This document shows, piece after piece, positions 25,754-33,940 of a stretch of 64,000 bases of DNA. The notes under the pieces were generated by a model, which worked only from the letters and a program-made list of their open reading frames with translations, did no database searches and had not been told where the DNA came from. Position numbers and translations under genes: made by a program. Origin of the DNA: Kitasatospora sp. NBC_01250 (GTDB lineage: Bacteria; Actinomycetota; Actinomycetes; Streptomycetales; Streptomycetaceae); contig NZ_CP108476.1 in assembly GCF_036226465.1 (NCBI RefSeq), positions 5,394,001-5,458,000 on the forward strand. The letters run 5' to 3'. Numbering within the stretch: position 1 is the first letter of the stretch; each line of letters begins with the position of its first letter.

Positions 25754-26209
25754 ATGGCACGCTGGAAGATCCCGGGCCTGGCCGGCCGGCCGCGGTTCAC
25801 CTCCCGGGCCACCGTGCTGGTCCTGGTGCTCTGCTCGCTGGTGGCGATCCTCGCCTACCCGACCCGGCAGTTCATGAACCAGCGCGCCCAGATCAGCGAC
25901 CAGCGGGTCAAGGCCGAGCAGGCCCGCCAGCAGGTGGAACAGCTGAAGACCGAGTGGGCCCGCTGGCAGGACCCGATGTTCGTCAAGGCCCAGGCCCGCG
26001 AGCGCCTGCACTACGCGCTGCCCGGCGAGACCCCGTTCGTCTCCATCGACCCCACCCCCTCGGCCACGCCCCCCCAGCCCGCCGGCGCCGGGTCCCCGCA
26101 GGCCGCCGCGAAGGCGGCCAAGCCCTGGTACGCCGCCGTCTGGGACTCGGTGGACGCGGCTGCCGCCCCTGCCCCCACCCCCGCCCCGTCTGGGGCTCCC
26201 GCCCCGTGA
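25754..26209 (+). CDS. divIC: FtsB/DivIC-type septum formation initiator
   Basis: A 151-residue bitopic membrane protein of the divisome. A basic cytosolic N-terminus (MARWKIPG), one membrane helix at about 20-36 (TVLVLVLCSLVAILAYP), and an extracytoplasmic coiled coil (QISDQRVKAEQARQQVEQLK) lead into the conserved MFVKAQARERLHYALPGE box. An Ala/Pro-rich tail follows. A GGGAGG-rich ribosome site precedes ATG 25754, and a TAGGGT box lies about 60 nt further up. FtsB, DivIC and FtsL-type proteins form a trimer with FtsL and FtsQ/DivIB. Confidence 0.88.
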   Translation: MARWKIPGLAGRPRFTSRATVLVLVLCSLVAILAYPTRQFMNQRAQISDQRVKAEQARQQVEQLKTEWARWQDPMFVKAQARERLHYALPGETPFVSIDPTPSATPPQPAGAGSPQAAAKAAKPWYAAVWDSVDAAAAPAPTPAPSGAPAP

Positions 26210-26225
26210 GAAGACTGCAGAACTG

Positions 26226-26888
26226 ATGAGCACTGAGAACCAGAGCGCCGCCGCCCAGCCCGCCAAGGACGAGCCGGTCGCCGATCGCGACCTCGCCGCG
26301 GTGGCGGCCCAGCTCGGGCGCGTCCCGCGCGGCACCCGGGCGGTGGCGCACCGCTGCCCGTGCGGCAACCCCGACGTGGTGGAGACCGCTCCCCGGCTGC
26401 CCGACGGCACCCCGTTCCCGACCCTCTACTACCTGACCTGCCCCAAGGCCGCCTCGCTGATCGGCACCCTGGAGGCGGACGGGGTGATGAAGGATCAGAC
26501 CGCGCGGCTGGCCGAGGACCCGGAGCTGGCGGCGGCCTACCAGAAGGCGCACGAGGACTACATCGCCCGCCGTGACGCCATCGAGGTGCTGGAGGGCTTC
26601 CCGTCGGCCGGCGGCATGCCGGACCGGGTGAAGTGCCTGCACGTGCTGGTCGGCCACTCGCTGGCGGCCGGACCCGGCGTCAACCCGCTGGGGGACGAGG
26701 CGCTCGCGATGCTGCCCGAGTGGTGGCGCAAGGGCCCCTGCGTGAGCGAGCAGGCCGTCGAGAGCGGCATCGCCGCCCTCGAGGCCCAGCGGGCCCAGCA
26801 GGAGGACCACGCGGCCGTGATCGCCGCCAAGGAGCAGAAGACCGCGGAGCGCGCGGCCAAGCGCGAGCAGCAGGAGGAGCAGGAATGA
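26226..26888 (+). CDS. DUF501 protein
   Basis: A 220-residue protein of unknown function that commonly lies between the DivIC-like gene and ppx in actinobacteria. The body (residues 20-180) includes VAHRCPCGNPDVVETAPRLP, FPTLYYLTCPKAASLIGTLE, YIARRDAI and GVNPLGDEALAMLPEWWRKG. Two CPC/TCP motifs and conserved His residues suggest a possible metal site. The C-terminus is a charged helix (KEQKTAERAAKREQQEEQE). Its stop overlaps the ppx start in ATGA, so the two are coupled. Confidence 0.88.
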   Translation: MSTENQSAAAQPAKDEPVADRDLAAVAAQLGRVPRGTRAVAHRCPCGNPDVVETAPRLPDGTPFPTLYYLTCPKAASLIGTLEADGVMKDQTARLAEDPELAAAYQKAHEDYIARRDAIEVLEGFPSAGGMPDRVKCLHVLVGHSLAAGPGVNPLGDEALAMLPEWWRKGPCVSEQAVESGIAALEAQRAQQEDHAAVIAAKEQKTAERAAKREQQEEQE

Positions 26889-27829
26889 CGGCCACCCGGG
26901 TCGCCGCGGTCGACTGCGGCACCAACTCGATCCGCCTGCTGATCGCGGACCTCGATCCGCGCACCGGCGAGATCACCGACCTGGACCGCCGGATGCTGAT
27001 CGTGCGGCTCGGCCAGGACGTGGACCGCACCGGGCGGCTGGCCCCCGAGGCGCTGGAGCGCACCTTCGCAGCCTGCCGCGAGTACGCGGCCGTCATCGCC
27101 GAGTACGGCGTGGGCCCGGAGCGCACCCGCTTCGTGGCCACCAGCGCCTCCCGGGACGCGGAGAACGCCGCCGAGTTCACCAAGGGCGTGCGCGAGATCC
27201 TGGGGGTCGAGCCCGAGGTGGTCAGCGGCGACGAGGAGGCCCAGCTCTCCTTCACCGGCGCCACCAAGGAGCTCACCGGCCTGCCCGCGGTGCCCGCCCC
27301 CTACCTGGTCTTCGACCTGGGCGGCGGCTCGACCGAGTTCGTGCTGGGTGGCGGGCGGGTGCAGGCCGCGCGCTCGGTGGACATCGGCTGCGTGCGGCTG
27401 ACGGAGCGCCACTTCGCCGGCGTCGAGCTGCCGACCGAGGAGCGGATCGCGGCGGCCAGGGCCGACATCGAGGCGGCGCTGGACCTGGCCGCCGAGGTGG
27501 TGCCGCTGACCGAGGCCGCCTCGCTGGTGGGCCTGGCCGGCACCGTCACCACGGTCGCCGCCATCGCGCTGGACCTGCCCGCCTACGACTCGCAGGCGGT
27601 GCACCACTCGCGGCTCACGCTGGCGCAGGTGCGCGAGGTGACCGGGCGGCTGCTGCGCAGCACCCACGCCGAGCGGGCCGCGATCCCGGTCATGCACCCG
27701 GGCCGGGTGGACGTGATCGGGGCCGGCGCGCTGGTGCTCCTGTCGATCATGGAGCGGACCGGGGCCGCGGAGCTGGTGGTCAGCGAGCACGACATCCTGG
27801 ACGGGATCGCCTGGAGCGTGGCCGGCTGA
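26885..27829 (+). CDS. ppx: Exopolyphosphatase Ppx/GppA family
   Basis: A 314-residue ASKHA-fold phosphatase that degrades polyphosphate or pppGpp. Motifs: AVDCGTNSIRLLIAD (phosphate-1), FVATSASRDAENAAEF, EEAQLSFTGA (catalytic Glu region), PYLVFDLGGGSTEFVLG (phosphate-2), and GLAGTVTTVAAIALDL near the end of the core. It is the short actinobacterial form, lacking the C-terminal HD domain. ATG 26885 overlaps the DUF501 stop by 4 nt. The short class is often a weak or specialised polyphosphatase, so the substrate is not certain. Confidence 0.93.
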   Translation: MTATRVAAVDCGTNSIRLLIADLDPRTGEITDLDRRMLIVRLGQDVDRTGRLAPEALERTFAACREYAAVIAEYGVGPERTRFVATSASRDAENAAEFTKGVREILGVEPEVVSGDEEAQLSFTGATKELTGLPAVPAPYLVFDLGGGSTEFVLGGGRVQAARSVDIGCVRLTERHFAGVELPTEERIAAARADIEAALDLAAEVVPLTEAASLVGLAGTVTTVAAIALDLPAYDSQAVHHSRLTLAQVREVTGRLLRSTHAERAAIPVMHPGRVDVIGAGALVLLSIMERTGAAELVVSEHDILDGIAWSVAG

Positions 27830-27842
27830 CGGTCGTTCCGAA

Positions 27843-27877
27843 GGCCCGCCGGGACCCTGCGGAGTCCCCGACGGGCC
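27843..27877 (+). terminator. Hairpin after ppx
   Basis: GGCCCG..GGGAC at 27843-27855 faces GTCCC..CGGGCC at 27864-27877, with small internal mismatch, 13 nt after the ppx stop. Confidence 0.55.
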
Positions 27878-27897
27878 GGGCGCCACTGGTCCGCCGA

Positions 27898-27937
27898 GGC
27901 TGCGGAGAGAGACCGGTGGGCTGCGGAGAGAGACCGG
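27898..27937. repeat. Two-copy tandem repeat downstream of ppx
   Basis: GGCTGCGGAGAGAGACCGG occurs at 27898-27916 and again at 27919-27937, a 21-bp period. Function unknown. Confidence 0.7.
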
Positions 27938-27993
27938 AAGGGCCGCTGCGGGCTCCTTGATCGTGCGACGGGCGCGGCGCCGCGAAAAACCTT

Positions 27994-28009
27994 CGTGAAT
28001 TTCTTCACA
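27994..28009. promoter_or_regulatory. Rex-like operator upstream of ndh
   Basis: CGTGAATTTCTTCACA matches the redox repressor Rex consensus TGTGAA-N4-TTCACA at all half-site positions but one. It lies about 330 bp ahead of a type II NADH dehydrogenase gene, a class of gene Rex is known to control by sensing NADH/NAD+. Confidence 0.6.
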
Positions 28010-28337
28010 TGGCGATCCCGCCTTTCGGCGCACTCCGATGGGCGGTTCGTCCTGATTGGTGGGACCGAAGGCCGCCGACCGGGCTTGCCCGCTGGATCCC
28101 AGGCGGGGCTTCGGATCGGCCGGTGGAATCGAAACAGCGCTCGGTCGCATCGCTGGAAGCCGGATCGTTGCTGCTCAACCGGGGCGCCGGAGGCCGAGCC
28201 TCCGGACGGTCCGGGCGGGGGCCCGCTGACCCACCCTCAGGGGCCCGGACGGGGGCGGGCAGTGTAGCAGAGGCTGTCCAGACGGTTGTGACGGGCCTCA
28301 CGATGGGTGCTCCGAACGGTGCTGGATACTTTCCGAT
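28010..28337. other. Remainder of the ppx-ndh intergenic region
   Basis: This stretch holds a perfect 8-bp hairpin at 28187-28205 (CCGGAGGC-CGA-GCCTCCGG) and a weak -10-like GATACT/TACTTT at 28325-28332 next to the ndh start. No gene is supported; the short open frames here lack ribosome sites and typical codon use. Confidence 0.4.
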
Positions 28338-29720
28338 ATGAGCACCACGGAGCGTCCTCGCATCCTCATTGTCGGCGGTGGTTACGTCGGCCTGTATGCC
28401 GCGATGCGCATCCTCAAGAAGATGCGCTACGGGGAGGCGACCGTCACGGTCGTCGACCCGCGGTCGTACATGACGTACCTGCCCTTCCTTCCCGAGGCGG
28501 CCGGCGGCAACGTCGCGCCTCGCAACCTCGTCGCGCCGCTGCGCAGCGCCCTGAAGAACGCGGAGGTGCTCACCGGTCACGTGACCGAGGTGGACCACGC
28601 GCGCAAGGTCGCCACCATCGCGCCGCTGGCCGGCGACACCTACGAGCTGCCCTTCGACTACCTCGTCGTGGCCACCGGCTCGGTCTCCCGCACCTTCCCG
28701 ATCCCCGGCCTGGCCGAGCACGGCATCGGCATGAAGACGGTCGAAGAGGCGATCAGCCTCCGCAACCACGTCATGGCGCAGCTGGACAAGGCGGAGTCCA
28801 CCGCGGACCCCGAGATCCGGCGCAAGGCCCTCACCTTCGTGATCATCGGCGGCGGCTTCGCCGGCGTCGAGACCATCGCCGAGGTCGAGGACATGGCGCG
28901 GGACGCGGCGAAGATCTACAAGACCGTCAGCCGCGACGACATGCGCTTCATCCTGGTCGAGGCGGCCAACCGGATCCTGCCCGAGATGGGCCCGGACCTC
29001 GGCCTGTGGACCAAGCAGAAGCTCGAAGAGCGCAACATCGAGATCTACATCGAGACCTCGATGGACTCCTGCATCGACGGCCACGTCGTGCTGAAGAACG
29101 GCATCGAGGCCGACGCCTCCACCATCGTGTGGACCGCGGGCGTCAAGCCCAACCCGGCCGTGGCCAGCTTCGGTCTGCCGCTGGGCCCGCGTGGTCACGT
29201 CGACACCGCCCCGACCCTGCAGGTCCAGGGCTTCGACTACGTCTGGGCCGCCGGCGACAACGCCCAGGTGCCGGACCTCGCCGTCGGCGAGGGCGCCTGG
29301 TGCCCGCCGAACGCCCAGCACGCGGTGCGTCAGGCGATCGTGCTCGGCGACAACGTGATCTCCGGCATGCGGGGCTTCCCGCAGGCCGAGTACAAGCACA
29401 AGAACCTCGGTGCGGTCGCCGGTCTGGGCCTGCACAAGGGTGTGGCGATCCTCTTCGGCAAGTACAAGCTGAAGGGCCGTCCGGCCTGGTGGTTCCACCG
29501 CCTGTACCACGGCAGCCGGGTGCCGACCATGAACCGCAAGATCCGGGTCTTCACCGACTGGACGCTCGCGATGTTCCTCAAGCGCGAGACGGTCGGCCTC
29601 TCGGAGATGGAGAAGCCGTTCGGCGCCTTCCAGGAGGTCACCCCCGTCGTCGTCCCGAAGCCGGCCGCGCCGGTGGACGGCAAGGCGGACCAGGCCGACA
29701 AGGCGCTCGCGAGCAAGTAA
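28338..29720 (+). CDS. ndh: Type II NADH dehydrogenase (NDH-2)
   Basis: A 460-residue FAD enzyme that passes electrons from NADH to menaquinone at the membrane surface without proton pumping. FAD-binding Rossmann motif: ILIVGGGYVGLYAAM. Second nucleotide motif for NADH: FVIIGGGFAGVETIAEVEDM. Further conserved pieces are YLVVATGSVSRTFPIPG, IVWTAGVKPNP and DYVWAAGDNAQVPDL (FAD), then a quinone-site/membrane region with NLGAVAGLGLHKGVAILFGK. The Lys/Ala-rich tail is not conserved. There is no Shine-Dalgarno site, so the message may be leaderless. A Rex-like site upstream suggests redox control. Confidence 0.92.
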   Translation: MSTTERPRILIVGGGYVGLYAAMRILKKMRYGEATVTVVDPRSYMTYLPFLPEAAGGNVAPRNLVAPLRSALKNAEVLTGHVTEVDHARKVATIAPLAGDTYELPFDYLVVATGSVSRTFPIPGLAEHGIGMKTVEEAISLRNHVMAQLDKAESTADPEIRRKALTFVIIGGGFAGVETIAEVEDMARDAAKIYKTVSRDDMRFILVEAANRILPEMGPDLGLWTKQKLEERNIEIYIETSMDSCIDGHVVLKNGIEADASTIVWTAGVKPNPAVASFGLPLGPRGHVDTAPTLQVQGFDYVWAAGDNAQVPDLAVGEGAWCPPNAQHAVRQAIVLGDNVISGMRGFPQAEYKHKNLGAVAGLGLHKGVAILFGKYKLKGRPAWWFHRLYHGSRVPTMNRKIRVFTDWTLAMFLKRETVGLSEMEKPFGAFQEVTPVVVPKPAAPVDGKADQADKALASK

Positions 29721-29883
29721 GCAGCGACTGACCCCGGCAGTAGGGAGCCGGGGTGTGAGTCGGAGGCCCTCCGCCCGGCAGTGTCGCCGGACCACGACCT
29801 CCGTGGTGCTCAGCCGGCCGTGCGACCGGGCGGAGTACGAACAAGCAGGACCAGCGGTACCAGCAGGATCTGCAGGACACGAG

Positions 29884-29923
29884 AAGGCCCCGGCCGGTGG
29901 AGAGGACCACCGGCCGGGGCCTT
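29884..29923. terminator. Bidirectional terminator between ndh and the ABC permease gene
   Basis: 17-bp perfect stem (29884-29900 with 29907-29923) around a 6-nt loop AGAGGA, with short T/A tracts on both sides. Confidence 0.88.
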
Positions 29924-29936
29924 CTTGCCGTTCACC

Positions 29937-29969
29937 GCTGGGGGCCGGTCCGGCGGACCGGCCCCCAGC
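29937..29969 (-). terminator. Second terminator for the ABC transporter operon
   Basis: 15-bp perfect stem (29937-29951 with 29955-29969) with a 3-nt loop, just beyond the permease stop codon. Confidence 0.75.
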
Positions 29970-29973
29970 CGGG

Positions 29974-32547
29974 TCAGGCCGCCTTGATGCTGTCCAGGAT
30001 GTCGAGCTTGGCCGCCCGCCGGGAGGGCCAGATCGCGGCCACCAGGCCCACCAGCCCGGCCAGCGCCAGGAAGACCAGCAGCTTGCCGTAGGGCAGCACG
30101 GTGGTCAGGCCGGAGAGGTCGTCCTTCAGCGTGCCGGCCACCGCCCAGGCCAGGAAGCAGCCCAGGCCCAGGCCCAGCACCGCGCCGAAGAGCGAGATCA
30201 CCACCGACTCCAGCTGGACCATCCGCTTGACCGCCGGACGGTTCAGCCCGATCGCCCGCAGCATCCCGATCTCGCGCTTGCGCTCGAAGACCGACATCGC
30301 CATGGTGTTCACCACGCCCAGCACGGCCACCAGGACCGACATGGCCAGCAGGCCGTAGAGCATGTTCAGCGCGAAGGTGATGACCGAGTTCAGCTCGTTG
30401 CGCATGTCCTGCTGGCTCTGCACCTGGATCAGCGGGTTGTTCCCGCCGGCGGACACCAGCGCCTGCTCCAGCGTGCTGTTCTCGCCGTGCGCCCCCTTCA
30501 CCAGCACCTGGTTGTAGGTGGGCCGGACGCCGTGGGCGGACAGGACCGCGTTGCTGATCATGGCCGACGAGTTGATCAGCGGGTTGGTGGTGTAGATCCC
30601 GCCGACCGTGAGGGTGCCGGTGCCGGTGCCGCTGTCCGGGAACGCGGCGGGCAGGGTGCTCCCCACGGCCAGGTGCCGGCTCTTGGCCGTGTTCGCGTCG
30701 ACCAGCAGCTGACCCTGGCCCAGCGCGGCGAAGGAACCGCTCTGCATGGTCAGCGTGAGCAGTTGCGGCACCTGGGCAGGGTCGACGCCGGTGACCGACT
30801 GGTCCTGGCCGTCGAGGTTGAGGTAGGTGTCGTTCACCGGGGAGGAGGCCGCGACGCCCGGGGTCCTGGCAACCTGCTCGGCGATGGCCTGCGAGACGTG
30901 CAGGCCGTTGGACATCTGCACCGTGTAGTCGGCCTTCAGCGAGCTGCTGATCTCCTTGTCCAGCCACCCGTTCATCGAGGCGGCCAGCACGGTCAGCGCG
31001 CTGACCAGGGTCAGGCCGATGGTGAGCGCCGAGGCGGTGGCGGCGGTGCGGCGCGGGTTGCGCACCGCGTTCTGCCGGGCCAGCTTGCCGGAGACGCCGA
31101 ACAGCTTGCCCAGGGCCGGGCCGATCAGCGCGATCAGCGGGCGGGAGAGCAGCGGGGTCAGGATGAAGGTCCCGATCAGCGTGGCCACCGCGCCGCCGGC
31201 CACGATCCACTTGCCGCTGGTGCCGGCCGAGGCGCCCCACAGGATCAGCGCCAGGCCGCCGCCGGTGATCACGCCGCCGATGCTGTTGCGCACCACCAGC
31301 CCCTTCTGGGTGGCCGGCTGGTCGCCGCTGGCCATCGCGGCCACCGGAGCGATCCGGGAGGCGCGGCGGGCCGGCAGCAGCGCCGAGACCACCGTGACCA
31401 GCACACCGACCACCAGTGCGGTGAGCACCGTGGTGGGGGAGATCACCAGCGGGCCCGAGGGGGTGGTGCCGCTGCCCAGGTGGCCGATCAGCGACTGCAT
31501 CCCCGCGCCGATGCCGATGCCCGCGAGCAGGCCCGCCACCGAGGAGAACGCACCGATCAGCAGCGCCTCCAGCAGCACCGAGCGGGTGACCTGCTTGCGG
31601 CTGGCGCCGATCGCGCGCAGCAGCGCCAGCTCCCGGGTGCGCTGGGCGACCAGCATGGAGAAGGTGTTGGCGATGATGAAGATGCCGACGAAGAGCGAGA
31701 TGCCGGCGAAGGCCAGCAGCATGGTGCGCACGCTGGACATCTGCTTGTCGACCTGGGTGCGCTGGTCGGCCTGCAGCTGGGCGGCGGTCTCGGCGGTGAC
31801 CGAGTTGCTGTGCGGCAGCACCGGCAGGACCTGGTCCAGCAGCGCCTCCTGGCTGGTGCCGGGCTTGGCGGTGACCGATATCTCGGAGAACTGGCCCGGC
31901 GTCAGCAGCAGGCGCTGGGCGGTGGCGGTGTCGAAGAGCACCAGCGGGTCGCCGGACTCCACGTTGGGGTCGTCGGTGGTGAAGATGCCGGTCAGCGTGG
32001 TGTCCATGGCCGGGCCGTTGGTGGCCACCCGCACGGTGTCGCCGATCCGGTAGCCGGCCTTGTCGGCGCTCTGCTGGTCCAGCGCGATCTCACCGGACTT
32101 CTGCGGGCCCCGGCCCTGCGCCATCGGGTAGCGGCTGTCCGCACCGCTGCTGTTCGGCACGTAGTTGGCGCCGTAGGAGCCCAGGCCCTGACCCAGCGCC
32201 TTGCCGTGCTTGTCGGCGACGGCGGCGAAGTTCTCGGCCGTGCCGCGCACCTGGGCCGCGCCCGGCAGCGCGGCGAGCCGGTCGACGGTGGCCGCGGTCA
32301 GCTGCGGGCCGGTGGCCGCGCTCTTGCCGGTGCCGCTGTCGCCGGCGGTGGACTGCGAGGCGCGGTCGGTGACCTGGACGGAGAGGTCGGAGTAGCTCTT
32401 CGAGTAGCTGTTGCTCAGGGCCGAACCGAAGGTGTCGGAGAAGACCATGGTGCCGGCCACGAAGGCGGTGCCGAGCAGCACGGCGAGCGCCGTCATCAGC
32501 AGCCGGCCCTTGTGGGCCAGCACATTGCGCAGTGCGGTGCGATACAT
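29974..32547 (-). CDS. MacB/FtsX-type ABC transporter permease
   Basis: An 857-residue permease with two tandem halves. The first membrane segment is at about 14-35 (LLMTALAVLLGTAFVAGTMV), followed by a large extracellular MacB_PCD domain (40-250). The first FtsX domain (265-400; SLFVGIFIIANTFSMLVAQR, ELALLRAIGASRKQV) and central helices come next. A second extracellular domain (490-720) and a second FtsX domain at the C-terminus (VLGVVNTMAMSVFERKREIG, MLRAIGLNRPAVKRM) complete it. Such transporters couple ATP hydrolysis to export or to lipoprotein/peptide signalling at the cell surface. It is downstream of its ATPase gene by 52 bp. Substrate unknown. Confidence 0.93.
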   Translation of the reverse strand: MYRTALRNVLAHKGRLLMTALAVLLGTAFVAGTMVFSDTFGSALSNSYSKSYSDLSVQVTDRASQSTAGDSGTGKSAATGPQLTAATVDRLAALPGAAQVRGTAENFAAVADKHGKALGQGLGSYGANYVPNSSGADSRYPMAQGRGPQKSGEIALDQQSADKAGYRIGDTVRVATNGPAMDTTLTGIFTTDDPNVESGDPLVLFDTATAQRLLLTPGQFSEISVTAKPGTSQEALLDQVLPVLPHSNSVTAETAAQLQADQRTQVDKQMSSVRTMLLAFAGISLFVGIFIIANTFSMLVAQRTRELALLRAIGASRKQVTRSVLLEALLIGAFSSVAGLLAGIGIGAGMQSLIGHLGSGTTPSGPLVISPTTVLTALVVGVLVTVVSALLPARRASRIAPVAAMASGDQPATQKGLVVRNSIGGVITGGGLALILWGASAGTSGKWIVAGGAVATLIGTFILTPLLSRPLIALIGPALGKLFGVSGKLARQNAVRNPRRTAATASALTIGLTLVSALTVLAASMNGWLDKEISSSLKADYTVQMSNGLHVSQAIAEQVARTPGVAASSPVNDTYLNLDGQDQSVTGVDPAQVPQLLTLTMQSGSFAALGQGQLLVDANTAKSRHLAVGSTLPAAFPDSGTGTGTLTVGGIYTTNPLINSSAMISNAVLSAHGVRPTYNQVLVKGAHGENSTLEQALVSAGGNNPLIQVQSQQDMRNELNSVITFALNMLYGLLAMSVLVAVLGVVNTMAMSVFERKREIGMLRAIGLNRPAVKRMVQLESVVISLFGAVLGLGLGCFLAWAVAGTLKDDLSGLTTVLPYGKLLVFLALAGLVGLVAAIWPSRRAAKLDILDSIKAA

Positions 32548-32599
32548 GGGGAGTCCAGGGGTCAGATGTGCGGGCGCGGGGACGGGGGTGCCGAGAGGC

Positions 32600-33370
32600 T
32601 CAGCTGGTCCGGCCCTTGGCCTCGAAGCGGCGCATCCGGTCCAGCACGGTGTCCGCGGTGGGTGCGGTCAGCTCGTCCACGATCCGGCCGTCGGCCAGGA
32701 AGACCACCCGGTCCGCGTAGCTGGCCGCGACCGGGTCGTGGGTCACCATCACCACGGTCTGGCCCAGTTCGCGCACCGAGTTGCGCAGGAAGGCGAGGAT
32801 CTCGGCGCCGGAGCGCGAGTCCAGGTTGCCGGTGGGCTCGTCGGCGAAGATGATGTCCGGCTTGCCGGCCAGGGCGCGGGCGCAGGCCACGCGCTGCTGC
32901 TGGCCGCCGGAGAGCTGGCTGGGCCGGTGCGACAGGCGACCGGACAGGCCCACCGTCTCCACCACCGCGTCCAGCCAGGCCTTGTCCACCTTGCGCCCCG
33001 CGATGTCCATCGGCAGCGTGATGTTCTCCAGCGCGGTCAGGGTCGGCAGCAGGTTGAACGCCTGGAAGACGAAGCCGATCTTGTCCCGGCGCAGCTGCGT
33101 CAGCTGCTTGTCCTTCAGCCCGACCAGCTCGACGTCGCCGATGGTGGCGGACCCGGAGGTGACCGCGTCCAGCCCGGCCATGCAGTGCATCAGGGTTGAC
33201 TTGCCGGAGCCGGAGGGCCCCATGATCGCGGTGAACTCACCCTGCCGGAACTCGATGTCCACGTTCTCCAGCGCGACCACCCGGGTCTCGCCGGAGCCGT
33301 AGACCTTGTTCAGGCCGGTCGCCCGGGCAGCGGCCCGGTCGGTGCGGACGGCGGCTGCGGTCGTGGTCAC
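32600..33370 (-). CDS. ABC transporter ATP-binding protein (LolD/MacB type)
   Basis: A 256-residue ATPase partner of the FtsX-type permease. Walker A GPSGSGKST, Q-loop FVFQAFNLLP, signature LSGGQQQRVACARAL, Walker B IIFADEPTGNLD, and H-switch VMVTHDP are all present. GTG 33370 is preceded by CAGGAG with 8-nt spacing. A longer open frame continues upstream across the tRNA gene, but that stretch is not typical of this family. The operon has its own terminator pair downstream. Confidence 0.93.
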   Translation of the reverse strand: MTTTAAAVRTDRAAARATGLNKVYGSGETRVVALENVDIEFRQGEFTAIMGPSGSGKSTLMHCMAGLDAVTSGSATIGDVELVGLKDKQLTQLRRDKIGFVFQAFNLLPTLTALENITLPMDIAGRKVDKAWLDAVVETVGLSGRLSHRPSQLSGGQQQRVACARALAGKPDIIFADEPTGNLDSRSGAEILAFLRNSVRELGQTVVMVTHDPVAASYADRVVFLADGRIVDELTAPTADTVLDRMRRFEAKGRTS

Positions 33371-33646
33371 GGGGCACTCCTGGGGGTCGGCCGTCGGGCG
33401 ACGGCGGTTCACTCGGGGATACCTCCATGCTCCAGTGGACTTTGGGCCGTTTGGTCGCCCCGATGGAGGGTTACGGGCTGACCGCGAGGTTGACCCGGGA
33501 CCGCCGATCTCCTCCTGCGGTATGACACGACCCCTGATGGCCGATTTCAGTGCTTCGGGTGGCCGGATCGCAGACTGTTCGTCAGATGGCAAGGAAACAT
33601 GACAACTTCCATGGCTGGGAACATGCGCGAGAGGGATCGGGACGAC
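33371..33646. other. Intergenic region between the ABC operon and bldA
   Basis: A 276-bp divergent spacer. It must contain the ABC operon promoter, but no clear hexamer pair was found on the minus strand. No gene is supported. Confidence 0.35.
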
Positions 33647-33652
33647 TAGGCT
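33647..33652 (+). promoter_or_regulatory. Likely -10 box for bldA
   Basis: TAGGCT sits 34 nt before the mature tRNA start. The -35 is weak. Confidence 0.4.
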
Positions 33653-33686
33653 CAGGGGTAGCCCACACACGGGCCCAGTGGTCCCC

Positions 33687-33771
33687 GCCCGGATGGTGGA
33701 ACGCAGACACGGGCAGCTTAAAACTGCTTGGCCGCGAGGCCGTGCCGGTTCGAGTCCGGCTCCGGGCACCA
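33687..33771 (+). tRNA. bldA: tRNA-Leu(UAA), bldA
   Basis: A class II tRNA of 85 nt with the CCA end encoded. Acceptor GCCCGGA pairs with TCCGGGC. The anticodon stem GGCAG/CTGCT holds the loop CTTAAAA, giving anticodon UAA that reads UUA codons. The long variable arm is GGCCGCGAGGCC, and the T-arm is GCCGG-TTCGAGT-CCGGC. In Streptomycetaceae the only UUA-reading tRNA is BldA, which limits translation of developmental and antibiotic regulators containing TTA codons. By eye I found no in-frame TTA codon in the genes of this window. Confidence 0.95.
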
Positions 33772-33806
33772 CCCGCAGGACGACCAGGATCAGCCAGGAA
33801 TACCGC

Positions 33807-33840
33807 ACCCCCAGGCCGGCTCACCGACCTGGGGGTTCTT
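33807..33840 (+). terminator. Terminator after bldA
   Basis: 9-bp stem ACCCCCAGG/CCTGGGGGT (33807-33815 with 33828-33836) followed by TCTT. Confidence 0.75.
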
Positions 33841-33940
33841 CGTGCCGTCCGGGAACGCTTTCGCGGATCATGCCGTTTCCTTTACCAACGCATTACCATT
33901 GGCCCGGCGGGTGGCGACGTGCCGCCCTGGGAGGAAGAGC

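Noticed and set aside
29755..32853. A very long plus-strand open frame opposite the ABC permease gene
   Set aside because: It mirrors the minus-strand FtsX-type gene, its product is Gln/His/Arg/Gly-rich with no domain, and its length comes from the high GC at third positions of the true gene.
33371..33808. N-terminal extension of the ABC ATPase frame through the bldA region
   Set aside because: The family start fits GTG 33370 with a ribosome site; the extension crosses a tRNA gene and has no conserved sequence.
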